NCBI GenBank assembly: GCA_037133475.1
Contig: JBAXOB010000002.1
Location: 62,001 to 126,000 of the forward strand
Direction of reading: 5' to 3'
Origin: CAIVAT01 sp037133475
Lineage (GTDB): Bacteria > Bacteroidota > Bacteroidia > Bacteroidales > FEN-979
Length of the DNA: 64,000 nucleotides
In this document: piece after piece, positions 17,203 to 26,689 of the stretch
Position numbering within the stretch: the stretch's first letter is position 1
Layout of the letters: each line of letters opens with the position of its first letter
The notes under the pieces: model-generated
Database searches by the model: none
What the model was told of the DNA's origin: nothing
The model's input: the letters and a program-made list of their open reading frames with translations, nothing else
Translations under genes and position numbers: made by a program

Positions 17203-18999
17203 ATGAAACGATTCTACCTCCTCCTATCCCTGCTCTGCGGGTTGGTGTCGGCCAACGCCCAGGTTACTGATTGGCAAACAGTTTATGAAAAATCGGCTAC
17301 ACTGGAGACGCCCCGTTACCAGCAGACAATCGAATACTGCCGGAAACTCGCCGGCGGCTCCAAAATGATCACCTTTACCAATTTTGGAAAGAGCCCGCAG
17401 GGGCGTGATCTCCCCCTGCTGATTCTCGACAGGGACGGTTTAAGCGACCCTGCAGCCATTCACGCCACCGGGCGGACGGTGCTGCTCATTGAGGCATGCA
17501 TCCATGCCGGCGAATGCGAGGGAAAGGATGCAGGGCTCATGCTGATCCGCGACCTGGCCATTCATGCCGCCGGGGTCAGCAACCAGCCTGCCGCGCTGCT
17601 GGACCATGTCACAGTTTTGTTTATTCCTATTTTCAATGTCGACGGTCATGAACGGTTTGGCCCCTATAACCGCATCAACCAGAACGGTCCCAAAGAGATG
17701 GGCTGGCGGACTACGGCCAACAACCTTAACCTGAACCGTGATTTCCTCAAGGCCGACGCACCGGAGATGCAGGCATGGCTGCAGCTGTTTAACAAATGGA
17801 TGCCTGACTTCTTTATTGATTCCCATACCACCGATGGCGCCGATTACCAGTATGTTCTCACCTACCTGATGGAGATATATGGCGATATGGACCCGGGATT
17901 AACAAACTGGACACGCGATATCTTTATCGACCAGATGCAGGAACACCTGAAGAGTAGCGGCTATCCCATCTTCCCCTATGTTGACTACCGCAACTGGCAT
18001 GATCCCCGCAGCGGGCTGATCACCGAAGTCGCCCCTCCTATGCTGTCGCAGGGATATACCGCCCTGCGAAACCGCCCCGGGTTGCTTATCGAGACCCACA
18101 TGTTGAAACCCTACAAACAGCGCGTGGAAGCTACCTACGAATGCATGCTCACCACCATTGAACTGCTCAGCAGGGAATCGAAGAGGCTGAATGCCCTGGT
18201 CCGCAAAGCCGACGACTATCTCAGCAGCGAGGCATTTCTAAAGGAGCCCTTCCCGCTCCATTTCGAAACCAGCAAAACCGACAGTACCATGACCGATTTT
18301 CTCGGCGTCGAGTACACTGCCATAAAAAGCAAGGTGAGTGGCGGCGACTGGTTTGTATACGGCAACAAACCCGCCACCTACAAAATTCCCTATTTCTATT
18401 CCGCCAAACCGCAAGTATCTGTTAAACTGCCTTATGCCTATATCATTCCCGGCGAATGGAAAACCGTTATCGACAGGTTGAAGATTCATGGCATCAGGGT
18501 GACCGAGATCCCTGATGAAATGACCATAAAGGTTAATGTCTGCCATTTTAAAAACCCGAAATGGCAAGCCACTCCTTATGAGAGCCACCATCCCATGACC
18601 AATATCGAATTTGATGAAACTGAGGAGACACGGACTTTTCCCGCCGGATCAGTCCTGGTCAGTGTAATGCAGCCGGCTGGCCGCATCATCCCGCATATCC
18701 TCGAACCCAAGGGCAACGGCTCCTATGTTTACTGGGGATTTTTCGATGCCTCCTTCGAACAAAAGGAGTATGGCGAATCGTATGTCATCGAAAAAATGGC
18801 AGCCGGAATGCTCGCCAATGATCCTGCACTGAAACATGAATTTGATCAGAAGAAGTCTGCCGACACTGCCTTTGCCAATAATCCGCAACTCATCCTCAAC
18901 TGGTTCTATAACAAATCGCCTTATGTTGACGGGAGGAAAGGGGTCTACCCGGTAGGAAAAATATTTGACCGGGCCGTATTTGAAAAACTCAGGCGCTGA
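17203..18999 (+). CDS. Exported M14-family zinc metallocarboxypeptidase
   Basis: A 598-residue peptidase with a signal peptide (1-19, ending SANAQ). The N-terminal 330 residues are an M14 domain: zinc ligands H101 and E104 (in IHAGECEG) and H208 (in IDSHTTDG), and the likely general base E297 (in LLIETHML). The remaining 260 residues form a beta-rich extension without a recognised name. No T9SS sorting domain is present, so a periplasmic place is likely. The stop codon overlaps that of the convergent desulfurase-SelD gene by 11 bp. Peptide or peptidoglycan-peptide cleavage is possible; the substrate cannot be told. Confidence 0.88.
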   Translation: MKRFYLLLSLLCGLVSANAQVTDWQTVYEKSATLETPRYQQTIEYCRKLAGGSKMITFTNFGKSPQGRDLPLLILDRDGLSDPAAIHATGRTVLLIEACIHAGECEGKDAGLMLIRDLAIHAAGVSNQPAALLDHVTVLFIPIFNVDGHERFGPYNRINQNGPKEMGWRTTANNLNLNRDFLKADAPEMQAWLQLFNKWMPDFFIDSHTTDGADYQYVLTYLMEIYGDMDPGLTNWTRDIFIDQMQEHLKSSGYPIFPYVDYRNWHDPRSGLITEVAPPMLSQGYTALRNRPGLLIETHMLKPYKQRVEATYECMLTTIELLSRESKRLNALVRKADDYLSSEAFLKEPFPLHFETSKTDSTMTDFLGVEYTAIKSKVSGGDWFVYGNKPATYKIPYFYSAKPQVSVKLPYAYIIPGEWKTVIDRLKIHGIRVTEIPDEMTIKVNVCHFKNPKWQATPYESHHPMTNIEFDETEETRTFPAGSVLVSVMQPAGRIIPHILEPKGNGSYVYWGFFDASFEQKEYGESYVIEKMAAGMLANDPALKHEFDQKKSADTAFANNPQLILNWFYNKSPYVDGRKGVYPVGKIFDRAVFEKLRR

Positions 19000-21187
19000 T
19001 CCCTGGATCGCCTTCCCTTAGGGTGCCGATAATAGCGGCCCCGGTCACGCCTGCCTCCCGAAGCTGGAACAACATCTCCTCCGCTTCAGGCAAAGGCACT
19101 GAGATGAGCAACCCACCCGATGTCTGCGCATCAGCCAGGATATATTTCATCAGTTCCGGGGTTTCGCTCTTCCAGGTCATCACCGGGTTCACAAATTCCA
19201 GGTTGTTCATCGTTCCGCCCGGGATGGCGCCGGCAGCGGCAAAGTCCCAGGCCTCCTCCAGCACCGGCACATCAGGCGTGCTCAGGTCGGCATGCAGGCC
19301 GGCACCCAGGACCATCTCCTTCAGGTGACCCAGCAATCCAAAACCTGTTACATCGGTACATGCGTTCACGGCAAACCTGTTCATGATATCAACGGGTTTG
19401 TCATTCAGTTCGCTCATAAGCTTCATCACCTTCGCAACAACCCCGGGATTGGCCAATCCCCGTTTGATCGCCGTGGTGATGATCCCGGTGCCCAGCGGCT
19501 TTGTCAGGATCAGGGCATCGCCCGCCCTGGCCGTGGAATTCCGGAGGATCTTATCCGGATGGATCAGCCCGGTAACCACCAGTCCGAACTTGGGCTCGGT
19601 ATCCTCCACGCTGTGCCCGCCGATAATCTGGATACCCGCTTCGGCGGCTTTATCACCGGCACCCTTCAGGATTAGCTGCAGCACCTCCATCGGCAGTTTC
19701 CGGTCGGGAAACCCGACGATACTAAGGGCAAAGAGAGGTTTCGCCCCCATGGCATAAACATCGCTTAAGGCATTTGCGGCAGCAATGGCGCCATACATAT
19801 AGGGATCATCCACCACCGGCGGGATAAAATCGACGGTTTGAACAATAGCCCTTGTTTCGTCAATCCTGAATACCGCCGCATCGTCGGAAGTCTGGTAACC
19901 AACCAGGACCGAGGGATCCGTTTGCCGGGGCAGCGCCTTCAGTATCCTCTCCAGCAGTTGTGGCCTGATTTTACAGGCACATCCCAGCGCATGGGTGTAT
20001 TCTGTCAGCCGGATGGCACTTTGGCTGTCCGGCATCTCGTTTTTAACCTCTTTGCCAGTCAGCTCCTGCCATGCTCTGGCAATAACCGGGATAGCCATCT
20101 CAACCTCTTCGCGGGTGGTCATCCTGCCCACCGAAAACCTCACTGTGCCCAGTGCGTAATCGTAAGGAACATGCATGGCCGTAAGCACACCGGAGATGTC
20201 GACATGGTCGGCATGGCAGGCGGCGCCCGCCGAGGCGGCCACCTCTTTCATGGCGGCAAGCAGCAGGGGCGCTTCCACCCCGGCAAAGCCGAGGCTCAGG
20301 GTGTTGGGCAGCCTTGATTCCGGGTGGCCGTTCAACCGGACCGACGGGATGGCAGCCAGGATACCCTGATGAAGCAAATCCCTTAATTCCGTGAGTTTTG
20401 AAACAGAGCCGCTGTGAAGCTCCTGCCGGGCAATTTCGGCTGCCCTGCCCAGTCCTGCGATCTCCATCACGTTTTCGGTTCCCGCACGCTGGTTGGTCTC
20501 ATGATCAGCGCCATGGATCAATTTTTCAAGTCTGACTCCCCGGCGGATATAAAGCGCTCCGACCCCTTTCGGGGCGTAAAGCTTGTGGCCGGCAACCGAC
20601 AACAGGTCAACATTCATCTCTTCCACATCAACCGGGATCTTCCCAACCGACTGTGCCGCATCGGTATGGAAAAGTATGCCATGTGCACGGGCAATCCTGC
20701 CGATCTCCCCTACCGGCTGGATTGTTCCGGTTTCATTGTTGGCATGCATCACCGAGATCAGAACCGTTTGAGGCCTGATGGCCTTTTCGACCTCCCGCGG
20801 GTCGACCAGGCCAAACTCGTCAACCTCAATCCAGGTGACACTGAATCCCTCCCTTTCAAGAAAATAACAAACCTCGGTAACGGCCGGATGTTCGATCCGG
20901 GTGGTGATTATATGGTTTCCCGTTGCACGGCGCGCAATTGCCGCTCCCTTGATGGCAAAATTATTCGATTCGGTTCCCCCGCTGGTGAATATTATCTCGT
21001 CGGTCCTGGCATTCAACAAGGAGGCAACCTGCCTGCGTGCCGTTTCCAGTGCATTTTTCGATTGGATTCCGTAGGCATGCACGCTGGAGGGATTGCCAAA
21101 ATACCGGTCCAGGAACGGGCGCATGGTTTCCGCTACCAATGGGTCAACCGGGGTAGTGGCGTTATAATCGAGATATATCGGTTCCAT
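18989..21187 (-). CDS. Cysteine desulfurase / selenide-water dikinase fusion
   Basis: A 732-residue fusion. Residues 1 to about 380 are a NifS/IscS-type PLP enzyme: PLP lysine K202 (in VAGHKLYAPKG), catalytic C324 (in SAGAACHADH). Residues about 385-732 are a full-length SelD, with C403 and C405 and K406 (in LGCACKIRP) in the places of the E. coli C17, C19 and K20. The C403 codon is TGT, so it is a cysteine form, not selenocysteine. The frame is continuous with no sign of a frameshift. The first half could free selenium from selenocysteine and hand selenide to the second half for selenophosphate. mnmH lies 1 bp upstream. Confidence 0.93.
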   Translation of the reverse strand: MEPIYLDYNATTPVDPLVAETMRPFLDRYFGNPSSVHAYGIQSKNALETARRQVASLLNARTDEIIFTSGGTESNNFAIKGAAIARRATGNHIITTRIEHPAVTEVCYFLEREGFSVTWIEVDEFGLVDPREVEKAIRPQTVLISVMHANNETGTIQPVGEIGRIARAHGILFHTDAAQSVGKIPVDVEEMNVDLLSVAGHKLYAPKGVGALYIRRGVRLEKLIHGADHETNQRAGTENVMEIAGLGRAAEIARQELHSGSVSKLTELRDLLHQGILAAIPSVRLNGHPESRLPNTLSLGFAGVEAPLLLAAMKEVAASAGAACHADHVDISGVLTAMHVPYDYALGTVRFSVGRMTTREEVEMAIPVIARAWQELTGKEVKNEMPDSQSAIRLTEYTHALGCACKIRPQLLERILKALPRQTDPSVLVGYQTSDDAAVFRIDETRAIVQTVDFIPPVVDDPYMYGAIAAANALSDVYAMGAKPLFALSIVGFPDRKLPMEVLQLILKGAGDKAAEAGIQIIGGHSVEDTEPKFGLVVTGLIHPDKILRNSTARAGDALILTKPLGTGIITTAIKRGLANPGVVAKVMKLMSELNDKPVDIMNRFAVNACTDVTGFGLLGHLKEMVLGAGLHADLSTPDVPVLEEAWDFAAAGAIPGGTMNNLEFVNPVMTWKSETPELMKYILADAQTSGGLLISVPLPEAEEMLFQLREAGVTGAAIIGTLREGDPGISA

Positions 21188-21188
21188 G

Positions 21189-22223
21189 TTAATGTACGTT
21201 ACGTGAAAAAGCTATAATCCTTTCAGCATCAAGGTTTGCATCGGTTCCGGAAACGGGGATACCGAAGACCTGGCTGCCTTTTCTCCTGGCAACAGAAAAG
21301 CCATAGGCCTTATCATAATAGGCCAATACGATCGCTGCCACCTCTCCAAACCGGCCATCCTCCAAGGCTGCCAGTGCATCCCGGGTCCTTGTCCCACCAA
21401 GCCTCTCCGCTATTTTCAGGATCGCCTCCCCCAGCATTTGCCTGTCAAATCCTGCATATTCATCAACGAGCCGCTGAATCCTGATCACGGGATCCAGGTC
21501 AACCATGATCAGCAACCCGTTGCTGATATGTGCAGCCACGGGGTCGGGCATGGTGACCCGACCAATCATCCTGCTTTCATCCTCCAGCCATACCGGACGG
21601 GAAAAATCCATTTCAACCCACTGGGCAAAAAGGTCGTTTTCAAACTGTTCGTTGGTGGGCTGCGGGAGCTGGCCCATGGCTCCAAAAACCGAGCCCTTGT
21701 GACAGGCCAGGTGTTCCAGGTCGATCACCTGCTCACCCCTGGCAGCGATGGCATGCAGGATTTCCGTCTTTCCACTGCCGGTAAACCCCCCAAGAACGAT
21801 AATGTTGGCTGAGGCCGACAACCCTTCACGGATAAAGTGGCGATAACCTTTATACCCACCCCCGAGCAATTTTACCTCATAGCCTGCCGTACTGAATACC
21901 TCGGCCATCATTTCGCTACGCAACCCGCCCCTCCAGCAATGCAGGAAAATTTCTTCCCCGGGTTGAACAGCTTGTAATGAACCCAGGTAACCATCCACTT
22001 TGGGTAACGCTATGTCGAGTCCCTTCAGAATAGCTTCAGGATGTCCCGATTTAACATACAAGGTCCCAACAACCGCACGTTCCGCATCATTAAAAAGAGG
22101 GATATTGGTGGCACCGGGAATATGGCCCTGGGCGTATTCCCCCGGTGAACGCACATCAATCACCGGGCTGCGGGTTGCAGCTACGGGGAAATTGATCGGC
22201 TGAATTGTACGTATCATCGGCAT
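21189..22223 (-). CDS. mnmH: tRNA 2-selenouridine synthase (MnmH/SelU)
   Basis: An enzyme that replaces sulfur with selenium in 2-thiouridine of tRNA wobble positions, using selenophosphate. It has an N-terminal rhodanese domain with the CWRGGLRS loop that holds the catalytic cysteine, and a C-terminal P-loop domain with GGFTGSGKTEIL. The frame is open to 22295, but a -7 box at 22239-22246 lies inside that stretch, so I place the start at the ATG of MPMIRTIQPINF (344 residues; E. coli YbbB has 364); MIRTIQ at 22217 is the alternative. The desulfurase-SelD fusion follows after 1 bp and supplies selenophosphate. Confidence 0.92.
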   Translation of the reverse strand: MPMIRTIQPINFPVAATRSPVIDVRSPGEYAQGHIPGATNIPLFNDAERAVVGTLYVKSGHPEAILKGLDIALPKVDGYLGSLQAVQPGEEIFLHCWRGGLRSEMMAEVFSTAGYEVKLLGGGYKGYRHFIREGLSASANIIVLGGFTGSGKTEILHAIAARGEQVIDLEHLACHKGSVFGAMGQLPQPTNEQFENDLFAQWVEMDFSRPVWLEDESRMIGRVTMPDPVAAHISNGLLIMVDLDPVIRIQRLVDEYAGFDRQMLGEAILKIAERLGGTRTRDALAALEDGRFGEVAAIVLAYYDKAYGFSVARRKGSQVFGIPVSGTDANLDAERIIAFSRNVH

Positions 22224-22238
22224 GCAGGGTTCAATTGT

Positions 22239-22246
22239 CAAAATTA
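22239..22246 (-). promoter_or_regulatory. -7 box of the selenium operon
   Basis: TAATTTTG on the minus strand, 15 bp upstream of the ATG at 22223. It rules against starts further upstream. Confidence 0.55.
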
Positions 22247-22307
22247 GGTTGTTTTCCGGGCTTCGCAAGAGATTTGTTGGTACTTTTACATTCAATCTGA
22301 ATTACTG

Positions 22308-24290
22308 ATGCAAGCTCGTAAATGGATAATCCCGGTTATCCTGGTCTCTGTTTTTATCTTTCTCCTTTCTCTCAGGCAATTATCTGATCCTGACCTAGGT
22401 TTTCATTTGAAATATGGAAAATGGATCACAGAGAACCACCGTGTTCCCGCCACGGATCTGAGCACCTATACTGTATCACAACATCCCTACATCGACCTTC
22501 ATTGGCTTTTCCAGGTAATTTTATACCAGGTTTTCCGGTTAACCGGTTACCCTGGCATCAGTTTGTTCATCTGCCTGCTGGCAACATTGCTCTCGCTGTT
22601 GATGATGCTCCGTAACAGGATATTTTCAATCCCGGTCCCGATAACCACTGTTGGCCTGTTTGTCGCGTTTTTGATCATCGATCCGCGCATTGCGCCCAGG
22701 CCGGAGATGTTCACCTTCCTGTTTCTTTCCGGTGCACTGCTCATCCTGGAACTATACGCGGAATCGCGCAGAAACCTGCTTTGCCTGTTGCCTGTCATCA
22801 TGCTTTTCTGGTGCAACACGCATGCTCTTTTTGTACTTGGATTGATCCTAATTGTCATTTACCTGATCAGTCACACCATTCACCATAAAACCGTCGACAG
22901 GCAACTGCTGTTTTGGGGCTTCATTTCCCTGCTTGCCTGTTTTTTAAATCCTTATGGCATCAGGGGATTCTCTCTGCCTCTTGAGCTGCTGACCCGTTTT
23001 GATCCGAATAACATCTACAACCAGCACATCCAGGAATTCATCCCCTTTTTTGCCCAACAGCACTTTGTCATCCGCGATTACCTCTTCCTGACCGTGATTG
23101 TTATCACCCTGTTTTTCACCGCCTTTACTTTGCGAAACCGGAAATTCCACGATATCGTCCTGCTGCTAATCTTTTCCATGCTTGCCCTTGGTTCTGTCAG
23201 GAATATCCCGCTCTTTGTGCTGGTTGCGTTTCCCATATTAAGCCGCGAATCGGCCCAATTAACCGCCGGTTTAGCCAGCGCGCACAGGTTCCTGCACAAG
23301 TTGCCCTATTGGATTATGATCCTCCTCCCGCTTGCCCTTGCGACCAGTCTCCTGGCGGGTGGCTGGTACCCGTCAAACAACTCCTTTAACAAAACAGGAA
23401 CTGGGATCGATGAGCTTCATCAGCCGGTCAGGGCAGCCGGATTTATCACAGGGCATCACCTTGACGGACGTATCCTGAACAGTATCGGGTATGGCGGCTG
23501 GTTGTCATGGGCCCTTCCTCAGCCGGTGTTTATCGACGGACGGCTGGAGGTAATGCAGGAGCCCCTCTATAAAGAAATTACCGCCAGCTGGGCAGGAGGA
23601 TTGCCGGCACTGGTAAACAAGTATCACCCGCAGCTGATTATCTACAACTACCTGAAATACTACCCTTGGAACCCCCAATTACAGGTGATGCCCGATTGGC
23701 GCCCTGTTTACCTCGACGGGGATGCTGTAATTTTCACCTGTGACACCAATAAAACGAATCTCCCGACGATAGAGCTGACCCGGTACGCTTCTTACAATCC
23801 AATGCCAGGCCACACCTCCGTTTCAGAGCGGCTCCCGGCCTTTTACCGCCCTCCTGACCGGCAACAGGTGGAGATGCAGCACATGGCGCTGTTTAGCCGG
23901 CAATTTCTATCTGCAACCCCTGTAAAAAGAGCAACACAGGGTGCTGTCGCCTTTTTCAATGCGGCCAACAGCCGATTTCGGAAGGGGGATTTGCAAGGTG
24001 CCCTTGCCTGCTACGATACGGCGATCATGCTGAACCCGGGATATGTAAAGGCGTACAACAATCGCGGAATTCTTCATGCCGAGGCACTGAAAGAATATAA
24101 AATGGCCATTGCGGATTTTGACAAGGCAATCGGATTGGATCCCACCAATGGCGACGCCTTTCTTGGCCGCGGAACAGTTTATTTTTATCTTCATGATATG
24201 CAAAAGGCCTGCCGCGACTGGAACAGCGCACTTTCCTTCGGAAATGTCCAGGCCTCCCGCCTGATCGGGTTGCATTGCCCTGTCAAATAA
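22308..24290 (+). CDS. Polytopic GT-C-like membrane protein with C-terminal TPR
   Basis: A 660-residue inner-membrane protein. The first 370 residues contain about nine or ten hydrophobic helices. Soon after helix 1 comes LSDPDLGFHLKYGKWI, resembling the DPDLWWHL-type motif of uncharacterised GT-C-like membrane proteins, whose first loop carries acidic residues. A soluble region (about 375-540) follows, then two or three tetratricopeptide repeats (about 550-650; AFFNAANSRFRKGDLQGALA, AYNNRGILHAEALKEYKMAI). A lipid-linked glycosyltransferase role is possible but not shown. It is divergent from the selenium operon and followed by purF, whose promoter overlaps its 3' end. Confidence 0.75.
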   Translation: MQARKWIIPVILVSVFIFLLSLRQLSDPDLGFHLKYGKWITENHRVPATDLSTYTVSQHPYIDLHWLFQVILYQVFRLTGYPGISLFICLLATLLSLLMMLRNRIFSIPVPITTVGLFVAFLIIDPRIAPRPEMFTFLFLSGALLILELYAESRRNLLCLLPVIMLFWCNTHALFVLGLILIVIYLISHTIHHKTVDRQLLFWGFISLLACFLNPYGIRGFSLPLELLTRFDPNNIYNQHIQEFIPFFAQQHFVIRDYLFLTVIVITLFFTAFTLRNRKFHDIVLLLIFSMLALGSVRNIPLFVLVAFPILSRESAQLTAGLASAHRFLHKLPYWIMILLPLALATSLLAGGWYPSNNSFNKTGTGIDELHQPVRAAGFITGHHLDGRILNSIGYGGWLSWALPQPVFIDGRLEVMQEPLYKEITASWAGGLPALVNKYHPQLIIYNYLKYYPWNPQLQVMPDWRPVYLDGDAVIFTCDTNKTNLPTIELTRYASYNPMPGHTSVSERLPAFYRPPDRQQVEMQHMALFSRQFLSATPVKRATQGAVAFFNAANSRFRKGDLQGALACYDTAIMLNPGYVKAYNNRGILHAEALKEYKMAIADFDKAIGLDPTNGDAFLGRGTVYFYLHDMQKACRDWNSALSFGNVQASRLIGLHCPVK

Positions 24291-24302
24291 TTTGTACCTT
24301 TG
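24275..24302 (+). promoter_or_regulatory. Promoter of purF
   Basis: TTG (24275-24277), 17 bp, TACCTTTG (24295-24302). This is a near-ideal Bacteroidota promoter, starting inside the end of the preceding gene; the leader would be about 16 nt. Confidence 0.75.
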
Positions 24303-24324
24303 CAATCCAATCTGATATGTCACA

Positions 24325-26226
24325 ATGAGCGATTCCATCCATCATGAGTGCGGTATCGCCCTGGTCCGCCTCCTTAAACCGCTCGAATATTACCTGGCCA
24401 AATACGGAACTGCGTTTTATGGCCTGAACAAGTTGCACCTGCTCATGCAGAAGCAGCATAACAGGGGGCAGGACGGGGCCGGCATTGCCAGCATTAAGTT
24501 TGATATGGAGCCCGGCAATAAATTTATCAACCGGATCCGATCCATTGCCAACTCTCCTATCCAGGACATTTTCAACCAGGTGAGCCAGAGTGCCCGCAAC
24601 ATTGAAGAACGTCATCCCCAGCGGTTAAACGACATTCAATGGCTGAAGCACAACATGGACATGCTCGGCGAATTGTACCTGGGTCACCTGCGATATGGCA
24701 CCTTCGGTAAAAACAGCCTGCAGAACATTCATCCCTTTATCAGGCAGAATAACTGGATGACCAAGAATCTCGTCCTCGCCGGGAACTTCAACCTCACCAA
24801 TGTCGATGAACTCTTTGAGAAACTCATCGATCTTGGCCAATACCCCGTTGAAACCAGCGATACCATAACCATCCTTGAAAAAATGGGACATTTCCTGGAC
24901 GAGGAAAATGAAGATCTTTACCAGAAATTCAAAAGGGAGGGATACCCGAAACGGGAAATTACTTTCCAGATTGCCAGGCACCTGGATGTGCAGAAAATTC
25001 TCCACGAGGCGGCAACTACCTGGGACGGAGGCTATGTTATTGCCGGAATGTTCGGCCATGGCGATGCCTTTGTCATGCGCGACCCTTCAGGGATCCGACC
25101 GGCCTATTATTACGCTGACGAAGAAATCGTGGTGGTCACCTCCGAACGTCCCGTCATCCAGACAGCCCTGAATGTCACCTTCGATACGGTTCATGAACTG
25201 CAGCCGGGCCACGCCCTGATCATCAAGAAGGAGGGGACGATCATGGAAAAAGAGTTCAGCAAACCGCTTGAACAAAAATCCTGCTCTTTTGAGCACATCT
25301 ATTTTTCACGGGGAACCGATAAGGAAATTTACCGTGAACGGAAAAAACTGGGAAAACTGCTTACCCCGGCGATCCTTACCGCGATCGACCATGACCTGGA
25401 AAATACCGTTTTTTCCTATATTCCGAATACAGCCATTGATGCCTACTACGGTTTGATAGAGGAGATGGATCACTTTTGCGACACCATCAAGATGGACCGG
25501 ATCCTGGATGCAGGGAAATCGCTCGATCAGGAAAAACTAAAGACAATATTCCAGTTAAAACCCAGGGCCGAAAAGGTGGCCGTGAAGGATGTGAAGCTGC
25601 GGACCTTTATTACCCGCGACTCGCAGCGCGATGACCTCGCAGCGCACGTTTATGACATTACCTACGGAAGTATACGCAGGGGCATTGACAACCTTGTCGT
25701 GCTGGACGATTCCATTGTGCGTGGAACCACCTTAAAACAAAGTATCATCAGGATCCTCGACCGGCTCGGCCCGCGAAAGATCGTGATAGCCTCCTCGGCC
25801 CCTCAAATCCGTTATCCCGACTGCTACGGGATCGATATGGCCAAAATCACCGATTTTATCGCCTTTAAGGCTGCCATTGAACTGCTGAAGGATACGCACC
25901 AGGAATACATTATCAACGAAGTCTATATCAAATCAAAAGCGCAGGAAAAGCTGCCTAAGGAACAAATCATCAATTATGTAAAGGAGATTTATCAACCCTT
26001 TACAGCAGACCGGATTTCAGGTAAAATTACCGAGTTGCTTACACCCCAGAACTGTAATGCCAGCGTCCAGATCGTTTATCAGACCATTGCCGACCTTCAT
26101 GAAGCAATACCCAAACATACGGGCGACTGGTACTTTACAGGCAATTACCCCACCCCGGGAGGGAACAAGGTAGTAAACAAGGCTTTTATCAATTACATTG
26201 AAGGGCGTAACGTCAGGGCATACTGA
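24325..26226 (+). CDS. purF: Amidophosphoribosyltransferase, long Bacteroidales form
   Basis: An enzyme for the first committed step of purine synthesis, PRPP plus glutamine to phosphoribosylamine. The N-terminal nucleophile hydrolase (Ntn) glutaminase domain would use C9 (HHECGIALVR), exposed after removal of eight residues; QKQHNRGQDGAGIAS is the usual loop. The C-terminal phosphoribosyltransferase domain has the PRPP motif VLDDSIVRGTT (459-469). At 633 residues it is some 130 longer than E. coli PurF; the additional segments (about 50-90 and 330-420) agree with a form I know from Bacteroides. Whether this copy or a shorter one elsewhere is the main PurF cannot be seen. Confidence 0.87.
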   Translation: MSDSIHHECGIALVRLLKPLEYYLAKYGTAFYGLNKLHLLMQKQHNRGQDGAGIASIKFDMEPGNKFINRIRSIANSPIQDIFNQVSQSARNIEERHPQRLNDIQWLKHNMDMLGELYLGHLRYGTFGKNSLQNIHPFIRQNNWMTKNLVLAGNFNLTNVDELFEKLIDLGQYPVETSDTITILEKMGHFLDEENEDLYQKFKREGYPKREITFQIARHLDVQKILHEAATTWDGGYVIAGMFGHGDAFVMRDPSGIRPAYYYADEEIVVVTSERPVIQTALNVTFDTVHELQPGHALIIKKEGTIMEKEFSKPLEQKSCSFEHIYFSRGTDKEIYRERKKLGKLLTPAILTAIDHDLENTVFSYIPNTAIDAYYGLIEEMDHFCDTIKMDRILDAGKSLDQEKLKTIFQLKPRAEKVAVKDVKLRTFITRDSQRDDLAAHVYDITYGSIRRGIDNLVVLDDSIVRGTTLKQSIIRILDRLGPRKIVIASSAPQIRYPDCYGIDMAKITDFIAFKAAIELLKDTHQEYIINEVYIKSKAQEKLPKEQIINYVKEIYQPFTADRISGKITELLTPQNCNASVQIVYQTIADLHEAIPKHTGDWYFTGNYPTPGGNKVVNKAFINYIEGRNVRAY

Positions 26227-26271
26227 TGTTCCCGGAGGGTCCCAGTCTCCCTCGCAACCATTTCAAAAACC

Positions 26272-26289
26272 GCTGACCATTCGGTCAGC
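26272..26289. terminator. Hairpin between convergent purF and HIT gene
   Basis: Perfect 7-bp stem GCTGACC/GGTCAGC with a 4-nt loop, ending at the HIT stop codon. T run weak. Confidence 0.4.
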
Positions 26290-26687
26290 TACTTATCCAT
26301 GGCATTCGCAATCTTAGCAGCAATCTGCAAAAACTCCTCCTGGGTAAAAGAAAGTTTGGGCTTGCGAAAATCCATGTCATACAACGTATTGATGGGTATG
26401 AGATGAATATGGGCATGGGGTACCTCCAGACCTATCACCGTAATGCCAACCCTCTTGCAAGGGACAACCTGACCGATCGCCTTCCCAACCCTCCTGGCAA
26501 AGGTCCAGAGCCCTGCATGAAGCTCCTCCTCCATGTCGAAAATAAAATTAACCTCGGTTTTGGGGATAACCAGGGTGTGTCCCTCCTGGAGCGGATTGAT
26601 ATCCAGGAAAGCAAGGTATTGCTCATTTTCAGCAATCCTGTAACAAGGGATCTCACCAGCTACGATCCGGGTGAAAATTGTTGCCAT
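26289..26687 (-). CDS. HIT-family (histidine triad) nucleotide hydrolase
   Basis: A 132-residue protein of the Hint branch of the HIT superfamily, which hydrolyses nucleoside phosphoramidates and similar adducts. The histidine triad reads HAHIHLIPI near residue 98, and the start MATIFTRIVAGEIPCYRIAE is typical. It follows greA by 2 bp and is probably in one transcript with it. The cellular substrate is not known for most members. A hairpin lies at its stop codon. Confidence 0.93.
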   Translation of the reverse strand: MATIFTRIVAGEIPCYRIAENEQYLAFLDINPLQEGHTLVIPKTEVNFIFDMEEELHAGLWTFARRVGKAIGQVVPCKRVGITVIGLEVPHAHIHLIPINTLYDMDFRKPKLSFTQEEFLQIAAKIANAMDK

Positions 26688-26689
26688 GA

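Noticed and set aside
19950..20010. Selenocysteine codon in the SelD active site
   Set aside because: The codons read TGT-GCC-TGT, so both positions are cysteine.
22224..22295. Longer N terminus for MnmH (start at 22295)
   Set aside because: The stretch contains a minus-strand -7 box at 22239-22246 and does not resemble the family N terminus.
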